Origin: Exiguobacterium aurantiacum
GTDB taxonomy: Bacteria > Bacillota > Bacilli > Exiguobacteriales > Exiguobacteriaceae
DNA: 64,000 nucleotides
Direction of reading: 5' to 3'
NCBI RefSeq assembly: GCF_024362205.1
Contig: NZ_CP101462.1
Span: 1,516,501-1,580,500 of the forward strand
In this document: positions 58,598-64,000 of the stretch, one piece after another
Numbering within the stretch: position 1 is the first letter of the stretch
Layout: every line of letters starts with the position of its first letter
The notes under the pieces: model-generated
What the model saw: the letters and a program-made list of their open reading frames with translations, nothing else
What the model was told of the DNA's origin: nothing
Databases searched by the model: none
Translations under genes and position numbers: made by a program

Positions 58598-59288
58598 GTC
58601 CCGTCACCCTCATGTCGATCACTTCGATGATTTCACCGTCTTTCATCCGGACCTGGACGTCGGCCCGCTCGGCGATACTCGGGTCATGGGTCACACAGAT
58701 GACGCCACACCCTTTCTCCTGATTCAACTCTCGTAACAGTTCGAAGATGACCTCGCCCGTCTCCGAATCGAGGTTCCCGGTCGGTTCGTCGGCGAGCAAC
58801 CATTCCGGCTCATGGATGAGGGCGCGTGCGACCGCGACGCGCTGTTGTTGGCCGCCCGACAATTGGGACGGCAACGACTCCGCTTTCTCTTGTAACCCGA
58901 CACGTGCCAAGAGCGATAAGGCACGCTCTTTTTTGTCGTAGTCGACCTTACGACTAAAGAGCGGTGCCATCACGTTCTCAATTGAGGTCAATGTCGGAAT
59001 CAAATGGAACTGTTGAAAGATGAATCCGACTTTCTCAAAACGAAAATCGGCCAGCTCCTTCGCGTTCAATTGACTTAGCTTTACCCCCTCGAAGTAAAGA
59101 TCACCACTTGTCGGCACGTCAAGCGTTCCTAAAAGGCTCAAGAGGGTTGATTTTCCCGATCCTGATGGTCCAATGACGGATACAAAATCACCCGCTTTAA
59201 AATCCATAGTGATTGGCTTCAACGCATATGTATCAATTCCCTCACCTTCAAATTTTCGAGTCATCTGTACGCATTTAATTTCACCCAT
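58590..59288 (-). CDS. ABC transporter ATP-binding protein (LolD/MacB type)
   Basis: A 232-aa ATPase. Walker A is GPSGSGKST (40-48), Q-loop [10 protein letters not shown], signature [14 protein letters not shown], Walker [11 protein letters not shown]-loop VTHD. The GNLDS D-loop and the overall order are those of MacB/LolD/FtsE proteins that drive mechanotransmission rather than import. RBS TTGGAGG precedes ATG. Its end overlaps the permease start by 8 nt. Confidence 0.95.
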   Translation of the reverse strand: MGEIKCVQMTRKFEGEGIDTYALKPITMDFKAGDFVSVIGPSGSGKSTLLSLLGTLDVPTSGDLYFEGVKLSQLNAKELADFRFEKVGFIFQQFHLIPTLTSIENVMAPLFSRKVDYDKKERALSLLARVGLQEKAESLPSQLSGGQQQRVAVARALIHEPEWLLADEPTGNLDSETGEVIFELLRELNQEKGCGVICVTHDPSIAERADVQVRMKDGEIIEVIDMRVTGHA

Positions 59289-59332
59289 ATTTTTACCTCC
59301 AAGGTATCATTTGGTAATTATTAGTTGGATTA

Positions 59333-59341
59333 ATTATAGCA
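59333..59341 (-). promoter_or_regulatory. extended -10 promoter of the ABC operon
   Basis: Minus strand TGCTATAAT, 45 nt before the ATPase start. Confidence 0.6.
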
Positions 59342-59410
59342 AGATTTATCCAAATGACTATTGTTTTATTTGATTATTCAGATATCAATGAGTGTAAAGC
59401 CCGTAAATAA

Positions 59411-59443
59411 CAATAGAAAAAGGCATTCCCACTCGTGGGAACA
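59411..59443 (-). terminator. terminator of the Dpp-type permease pair
   Basis: TTCCCAC / GTGGGAA with TC loop; TTTTTCT follows on the minus strand. Confidence 0.75.
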
Positions 59444-59502
59444 CCAGAATTGTACTCATGTTATAAATCTTACTGTTTAATCACTCGACTGTTGCTAGAT
59501 GA

Positions 59503-60567
59503 TCAAACATTTTTAACGATATCATCGTTGTGTCTCTTTCCTTCGAGTCCAAACTTTCCATCCGCGTGCACACAGGTGAACGGATTCGCGAGTGACGCGG
59601 CTGCCGCCTCCGCTTGAGACATCGTCTCTTCCGTGACGACCGCCTCTTGGCGTCGTAACCGGAATGCCCGCTCGAGGCGGCTCGTCAGCAAGTTACTGAG
59701 GAAGACGAGCATCGACAATCCAATCGCAGGGACGAGGAACATGTGACTCGTCATCCAGGTCGTCGCCGTGAACTGCTTGAAATAATAGCCGAACATCGAC
59801 GACCATTCAAACAGTGTCGGCATCACACCTTCGAATAAGTAAATGGTCCCTCCAAAAAAGACGCCGAATAAGGACAGATGAATGAGTAACATCAATGTTT
59901 GCACGAATTGTTGCATGAAGACGATTACCATCGTCGGGACGAGGTGCGGCCACAAGTGCCGCCTCACTCGATGCCAGACGCTGCCGCCTAACGTCTCGGC
60001 GACAATCATAAACTCTTGTTGAAGCAACTGCCGGATTTCTGTAATCAGGTACAGCGTGACGGCAGGTAGACCGAGCAACACGAAGACCGTCAATTGAAGC
60101 GTCACGCGGTCAACTAGCGGTGGCACCATCGTCGAGTCTGCGAACAACAGGGACGAAAACAGCATCATCATGGCAAGAAGGGAAATCGGTAGAATCAAAA
60201 ATCCATCCAACAGCATTTTGAAAATTCGGTTCAACCGTGCCCCGCGAAACGCGAGCGGAATCCCAACTACTAAGCCGAGCACCATCCGTCCGAGCGCCAC
60301 GGTCGCACAAATACCGACCGTCCATTTGAACCCTTCGATCATCATTTGAAACAAATCATTCCCGGCGCGGTCGGTTCCGAGCCACTGATCTTTGGACGGT
60401 TCGAGCGGTGGAATGCCAATCAATCGTCCCTCATCGGAGTAACGGTTCAGGAATTGATCGACTTGACCGTCTCGAAAAATCGTATTTCCGATGCTTAACA
60501 ATAGCAAGCCCATCAAGATTGTAAAGACGATTATGAAAACTGGGTCACGTAGCAGCGTACGACGCAT
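59503..60567 (-). CDS. DppC/OppC-type ABC permease
   Basis: A 354-aa membrane protein with about six helices and the N-terminal DppC signature LGTDRAGNDLF. The EAA loop region lies around VAETLGGSVWHRVRRHLWPHLVPT. ATG overlaps the TGA of the preceding gene (TGATG) and has AAAGGGGAG 5 nt upstream. The C-terminal 60 residues beyond the last helix are polar and Ala/Glu-rich. It forms a pair with the DppB-type gene; no ATPase or binding protein accompanies them. Confidence 0.85.
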   Translation of the reverse strand: MRRTLLRDPVFIIVFTILMGLLLLSIGNTIFRDGQVDQFLNRYSDEGRLIGIPPLEPSKDQWLGTDRAGNDLFQMMIEGFKWTVGICATVALGRMVLGLVVGIPLAFRGARLNRIFKMLLDGFLILPISLLAMMMLFSSLLFADSTMVPPLVDRVTLQLTVFVLLGLPAVTLYLITEIRQLLQQEFMIVAETLGGSVWHRVRRHLWPHLVPTMVIVFMQQFVQTLMLLIHLSLFGVFFGGTIYLFEGVMPTLFEWSSMFGYYFKQFTATTWMTSHMFLVPAIGLSMLVFLSNLLTSRLERAFRLRRQEAVVTEETMSQAEAAAASLANPFTCVHADGKFGLEGKRHNDDIVKNV

Positions 60568-61427
60568 CAAATCTCCCCTTTCCATGCTTTCGGGATAAGC
60601 CACTCCGCCAGTAAATCCAATGTGAAGATTGGGATATAGACGACCAACAAGATCACGAGTAGGATTGGCATCACAGGATTATAGACGACAAAACGGAAAA
60701 TCCCTTGCACGTTGAACAAATATTCGATGATCAGGAGACTCGATAGCACCGTGATCAAGTTCGAGCGGAAAAAGAGATAGAAGCGATACACCAAATTCGG
60801 AAGCAAATGCTTCCAGAACAACCCTGCCGGCCGGACGCCTTTAGCTCGCGCCAACTCGAGAAACGGTGTCGCTTCCTCCTCGAGGATATGTTTCGTCAAC
60901 CATTTGAGGAAGAAAAATAGAATAGTGAGCGTCAACGTCAAAATCGGTAGAAAACGTATGTATTCGGCGAACCCGCCAGCGACTTCGATTCGATCGAAGC
61001 CGGTCGTCTTATGAATCGTGATCGCAAGATATTGTGAAAAGATGAGCCAAAATAAATCTGGGATCATCTCGAGCGTCTGGCTCGTTTGTTGAAGCACCGT
61101 GCGTACACGCTTCCCGCTCCGATAAAAGAAATAGGCGTACATAAGGGCGAACCCGACTGAGACGACAAGTGACGTCGTCAAGATAATAAGCGTCTCTTTC
61201 ATGAGCGGACCGAGATCTGGCAATAACGGTAACTCGCGTTGCGCGGTGACGTTGAAGTATGTAATCTCATCGAGTTTCGCCAACTGACTGAATTGTTGTT
61301 GAATCCCGTGCCAGTAGTTCGAAGGCACGAACTCGAGTTGCACGACGAGTGACGGCAAGGCGCTGATTGCTATCAATACGAAAATAGTGATGAAAAACTG
61401 AGCCGATTTTTGAGCAATCCAGTTCAT
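60567..61427 (-). CDS. DppB/OppB-type ABC permease
   Basis: A 286-aa membrane protein with six helices. The permease EAA region is FLELARAKGVRPAGLFWKHLLPNLVYRF, and the last helices LITVLSSLLIIEYLF..GIFRFVV fit the DppB family, although the N-terminus lacks the usual R-R-x-x-x-x-P signature and the protein is shorter than DppB (about 310). RBS AAGGGGGAG is 5-6 nt before ATG. Confidence 0.82.
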   Translation of the reverse strand: MNWIAQKSAQFFITIFVLIAISALPSLVVQLEFVPSNYWHGIQQQFSQLAKLDEITYFNVTAQRELPLLPDLGPLMKETLIILTTSLVVSVGFALMYAYFFYRSGKRVRTVLQQTSQTLEMIPDLFWLIFSQYLAITIHKTTGFDRIEVAGGFAEYIRFLPILTLTLTILFFFLKWLTKHILEEEATPFLELARAKGVRPAGLFWKHLLPNLVYRFYLFFRSNLITVLSSLLIIEYLFNVQGIFRFVVYNPVMPILLVILLVVYIPIFTLDLLAEWLIPKAWKGEI

Positions 61428-61811
61428 TAAGTTCTCCCCCTTTCAAAATATAAGTAGATTCTCATAACCGTTTCGAGCTTACTTGTAGATCATAAACTAT
61501 TGATTCCAAAGAGCCGATTCCAAAATAAAGCATATCCCTCATCTCAAAGTAAAAAATCTCCATTTATACTGTTATGATTTTATCATAATCATTTATGAAT
61601 AAAAATAATATTCCGAAAATTATATAAATTTAAATAATCATTTGATTCGACAGTTTCCACATGGAAATCAGTGTCTTTTACAGCGTACCGACATCCGTTG
61701 CACTCAACCTATTGCTTTATCGGAAAAGTAGATTCGAAATGATAATTGACTTTAATAGAAAAAATGGCAAAAAATCATTAAAAAAAATATCCTTCTAATC
61801 AGAAGAATACT
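61428..61811. other. AT-rich intergenic region
   Basis: About 380 nt of strongly AT-rich DNA between two minus-strand genes. It must hold the promoter of the Dpp-type pair (TATAATT-like boxes occur around 61615-61640 on the minus strand) and, at its right end, a terminator. No ORF seen. Confidence 0.45.
61782..61811 (-). terminator. terminator of the small membrane protein gene
   Basis: ATCCTTCT / AGAAGAAT stem (8 pairs, one G-T), loop AATC; TTTTTTTT follows on the minus strand. Confidence 0.75.
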
Positions 61812-62228
61812 TTAGTATGTTGAAAAGAGCGGATCGCCATCTTTCGACTTCAACACATAGTCAACTCCAGTCGAATTCACTTTCGTCAACGTGACGGTAC
61901 AATCAAACAACGTGCCTGGTCCATATGCAACGTCCTCCGGTATGTCCGGAAAATCGTAAGACTCCTCTTCAAACCAGAGCGTCACGCCGCCTTGTTTCGA
62001 CTGATTGTCAACGACATAGCAACTCCCAGTTTCCGTCTCATAACGGCCAAGCGCGCGATCATATGTATCAGGTACGGCAATCATAAAACAAACGATAGCT
62101 ATGAAGACACTAAATATGGCTCCCAGCAATTTCATCAATTTGCGCTCGCTCCGCCATTGTGACATATATACAAATGTCGAAAGCACACAGATGAATCCGA
62201 CAAACCAAAACGCAATTAATTGTGCCAA
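61812..62228 (-). CDS. hypothetical membrane protein
   Basis: A 138-aa protein: two helices (QLIAFWFVGFICVLSTFVY and LLGAIFSVFIAIVCFMIAV) then an extracellular domain of about 75 residues with two cysteines (GSCYVVDN and LFDCTVTL), likely a disulfide. TTG 62228 follows a textbook AAAGAGGTGATC RBS; the upstream ATG 62246 lies before that RBS. No family recognised. Confidence 0.65.
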   Translation of the reverse strand: MAQLIAFWFVGFICVLSTFVYMSQWRSERKLMKLLGAIFSVFIAIVCFMIAVPDTYDRALGRYETETGSCYVVDNQSKQGGVTLWFEEESYDFPDIPEDVAYGPGTLFDCTVTLTKVNSTGVDYVLKSKDGDPLFSTY

Positions 62229-62303
62229 CCTGATCACCTCTTTCATATTATACGAACATTGCCGAATAATGTTTCATCATCCTATCAGATTAAGGAGTCC
62301 TAT

Positions 62304-62711
62304 ATGGCCCACTTCCTCAAGTTACAATCTATCTCCATTTCCCTCGCGGTGCTGCTATTATTGAACATTCAACTGCTCGCCAACAGCGGACGGCTCTATT
62401 TGATCATGGGCAATATTTATACGCTAGTCATCGTCTCTATCGCTCTTGCTTTACTCTGGTTGTTCACGCGGCTCATCATCAAACACGTCACGCGACTAAC
62501 TCCTTCACCATGGAACCTATCCCTGTACGTCTTATGGCTCCCCTATTTGGCGCTGTTCACCTATGTCTGGACACGTGTCATCCCCGCCCCTAGTGAAGCG
62601 GCATGGCCAAGTCCGGCCGTCGGGCTATTGATCATCGCGCTCACGTTCACATTTCCGCTCTATGTGTTCATCGTCCTTATGGTCGCCCGCTCCAAACAAC
62701 GAACGACGTAA
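62304..62711 (+). CDS. hypothetical membrane protein
   Basis: A 135-aa protein with four helices and little else; ILMGNIYTLVIVSIALALLWLF-type and AVGLLIIALTFTFPLYVFIVLMV segments are clear. ATG 62304 has AAGGAG 7 nt upstream. It is divergent from the previous gene and ends at a strong terminator. No family recognised. Confidence 0.65.
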   Translation: MAHFLKLQSISISLAVLLLLNIQLLANSGRLYLIMGNIYTLVIVSIALALLWLFTRLIIKHVTRLTPSPWNLSLYVLWLPYLALFTYVWTRVIPAPSEAAWPSPAVGLLIIALTFTFPLYVFIVLMVARSKQRTT

Positions 62712-62713
62712 TC

Positions 62714-62753
62714 AAAAAACGTGTGCAGCCAACGACGGTTGCACACGTTTTTT
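62714..62753. terminator. bidirectional terminator
   Basis: AAAAAACGTGTGC / GCACACGTTTTTT, 13 pairs, between converging genes. Confidence 0.88.
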
Positions 62754-63511
62754 CATGAGAGCTCCTGTCTTCGTTTCTGCCACGCCACCAGCAAGATGCT
62801 GATGATGACGAGCAGGAACCACGACGACAGCTTGCCGAGGTCGACGAGCGCCCAACCGCTCAACTGGTTCGGATACGCCCAACCGTTATAGAACGTGACG
62901 ATATTCTCCGCGAACCAGATGAAGCAGGCGATCAAAAAGAAGGCGACGACGACGGGCATCGTGAAGCGACGGTCGTCGAGCCGGTACGTGACGATGGCTC
63001 GGCCGAAGACGAGAAAGACGAGACCAATCAACACCCAGCGCATATCGAGCCAAATGTGGTGCCAAAAGAAGTTGAAATAGATGGCGATTCCGAGTCCGAA
63101 CGCGATGAGCGGTGGCGGCATCTTGAGAAACTCCAAATCAAGGCGGCGCCATGATTGGACGACGTAGCTGCCGACGCTCGCATACATGAACCCCGCATAG
63201 AGCGGGACGCCGAACCATTTCGTCAACGCCGCATCCGGATAGCTCCACGACCCCATCTGGACTTTAAACAGCTCGAGGCCGAGCCCGATGACGTGGAACC
63301 AACTGATCACCTTCACTTCTTCCATCGTCTCGAGCCCGGTCTTGACGAGCACGACTTGGACGAACAGACACCAAATGAAGAGGACGTCATAGCGCGGAAT
63401 CGGAAAGTCGAACCATTTCGTCAACGCGAGCGCCCCGAAGATGGCGACCGGGAAGATGCAACTGAGTGCTTGTTCGTAACCGAAGATGAACAAATAACGG
63501 ATGCGCCACAT
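62753..63511 (-). CDS. DUF817 family membrane protein
   Basis: A 252-aa protein with about eight helices. The family marks are FIFGYEQALSCIFPVAIFGALA near the N-terminus, KVQMGSWSYPD, PLYAGFMYASVGSYVVQSWR, FNFFWHHIWLDMRW and FAENIVTFYNGWAYPNQ. YoaT of B. subtilis belongs here; function unknown. RBS GTAGGTGAT precedes ATG. It is 8 nt downstream of the partial gene at the window edge. Confidence 0.88.
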   Translation of the reverse strand: MWRIRYLFIFGYEQALSCIFPVAIFGALALTKWFDFPIPRYDVLFIWCLFVQVVLVKTGLETMEEVKVISWFHVIGLGLELFKVQMGSWSYPDAALTKWFGVPLYAGFMYASVGSYVVQSWRRLDLEFLKMPPPLIAFGLGIAIYFNFFWHHIWLDMRWVLIGLVFLVFGRAIVTYRLDDRRFTMPVVVAFFLIACFIWFAENIVTFYNGWAYPNQLSGWALVDLGKLSSWFLLVIISILLVAWQKRRQELS

Positions 63512-63519
63512 AGAATCAC

Positions 63520-64000
63520 CTACAATTCGATGTATTCGTAAAGGAATGACGACTCACCGTCAAAGAAGCGCGGATCGTAGAGGCCGAGCCGCTCATCATC
63601 CTCGACGACGACAACGAACGGGGACCACTGTTTGAGCGTGATCGCTTCTTTATTTTCGGCGAAGAGCGGATTCAAATCGGCATCGTCCGCACTCGTCAAC
63701 TCGTATTGGACCTCGGGTTCTTGATAGACCGAGTCACTGTAAATCGACACCGACTCATCGGTCTTTGTGACGACCGTGAACTGGGTCGGGATGAACGAGG
63801 CCGACAGCGCCACTTCATCGTGATCGGCGGCATACGACTGATACAAGTACGCCCCTTGCGCACTTTGAATCAAGACGTGCACGACGATTGCTGCCCAGGC
63901 GTAGCGATACACCGTATGACTGATGTCAGTTCGCCGTGCGATCAGCCAGGCGACGAGGAAAATGCCCCAATAGACGAAATCAACGATCGGGATGACACCG
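63520..64000 (-). CDS. membrane-bound metal-dependent hydrolase-like protein, partial
   Basis: The 5' end lies beyond the window; about 160 codons are seen. Two helices (DFVYWGIFLVAWLIARR and YAWAAIVVHVLIQSAQGAY) precede a beta-rich tail: ALSASFIPTQFTVVTKTDESVSIYS matches the end of DUF457/YdjM-type membrane hydrolases, where the motif is AxPTPFSPFxW. The first His/Asp-rich motifs would be outside the window, so the assignment is moderate. It is the first visible gene of an operon with the DUF817 gene. Confidence 0.5.
   Translation of the reverse strand, partial: GVIPIVDFVYWGIFLVAWLIARRTDISHTVYRYAWAAIVVHVLIQSAQGAYLYQSYAADHDEVALSASFIPTQFTVVTKTDESVSIYSDSVYQEPEVQYELTSADDADLNPLFAENKEAITLKQWSPFVVVVEDDERLGLYDPRFFDGESSFLYEYIEL

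Overview
The window looks like chromosomal DNA from a low-to-moderate-GC Firmicute of the class Bacilli, most likely an Exiguobacterium-type organism (inference). Reasons: near-perfect AGGAGG ribosome binding sites before most genes, frequent TTG and GTG starts, short intrinsic terminators with T-runs, CcpA-type cre sites, WalR-like boxes, a T-box leader, and typical Bacillales families (YocH-like LysM-3D protein, YdbS/YdbT pair, DynA-type dynamin, VanZ with a VanRS-like pair). No phage, insertion sequence, CRISPR array, rRNA or tRNA was recognised.

Layout. 0-7 kb: CPA1 antiporter, LysM-3D cell-wall protein, DUF1294 protein, AraC regulator, SDR, alpha/beta hydrolase with a small membrane-anchored partner, excalibur protein. 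7-11.3 kb: beta-glucoside module (6-phospho-beta-glucosidase, PTS IIBCA, divergent GntR/UTRA regulator) with a perfect 20-bp palindrome filling the promoter spacer. 11.3-17.5 kb: SUFU-like protein, then a tightly overlapping minus-strand operon: DUF4129-like membrane protein, MoxR ATPase, DUF58 protein, secreted/TM protein, barstar-domain protein, CPCC-like protein. 17.5-20.6 kb: DUF3916, DinB-like, possible immunity protein, NCS2 purine permease. 20.7-21.1 kb: a small convergent locus that I read as a type I toxin-antitoxin system (40-aa toxin plus antisense RNA), below the length at which most gene callers work. 21.3-26.6 kb: VanZ protein and two-component system, YdbST PH-domain pair, WGR protein. 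26.8-30.8 kb: sucrose module (scrB, scrA, scrR) with twin operators and a perfect cre match. 30.9-37.7 kb: aromatic-acid-exporter-like protein, NAD(P)-binding protein, dynA followed by a 31-aa membrane peptide, phosphatase, P-loop protein.

37.7-44.9 kb: two long minus-strand gene strings of small metabolic and immunity-like proteins (Gfo/Idh/MocA, two GNATs, SRPBCC, DUF2199, SMI1-DUF2750 fusion, a second DUF4129-like protein). 45-54.5 kb: accessory genes: nucleoside deoxyribosyltransferase-like protein, MFS transporter, degenerate GGDEF membrane protein, serine hydrolase, a T-box-controlled methionyl-tRNA synthetase remnant fused out of frame to a HAD phosphatase remnant, nitrilase-like hydrolase, rifamycin ADP-ribosyltransferase. 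54.9-61.4 kb: an ABC cluster: MacB/LolD-type ATPase, a 1228-aa FtsX-type permease with two tandem C-terminal domains, and two Dpp-type permeases. 61.8-64 kb: small membrane proteins, a DUF817 protein and a partial membrane protein at the edge.

The two sugar modules are textbook import-phosphorylate-hydrolyse units under specific repressors plus probable CcpA control. The most interesting items are the type I toxin-antitoxin locus with a LexA-like box, the metS/HAD deletion chimera behind an intact T-box, the permease with tandem repeats, the MoxR operon ending in a barstar-domain gene, and several immunity-like genes with no visible toxins.
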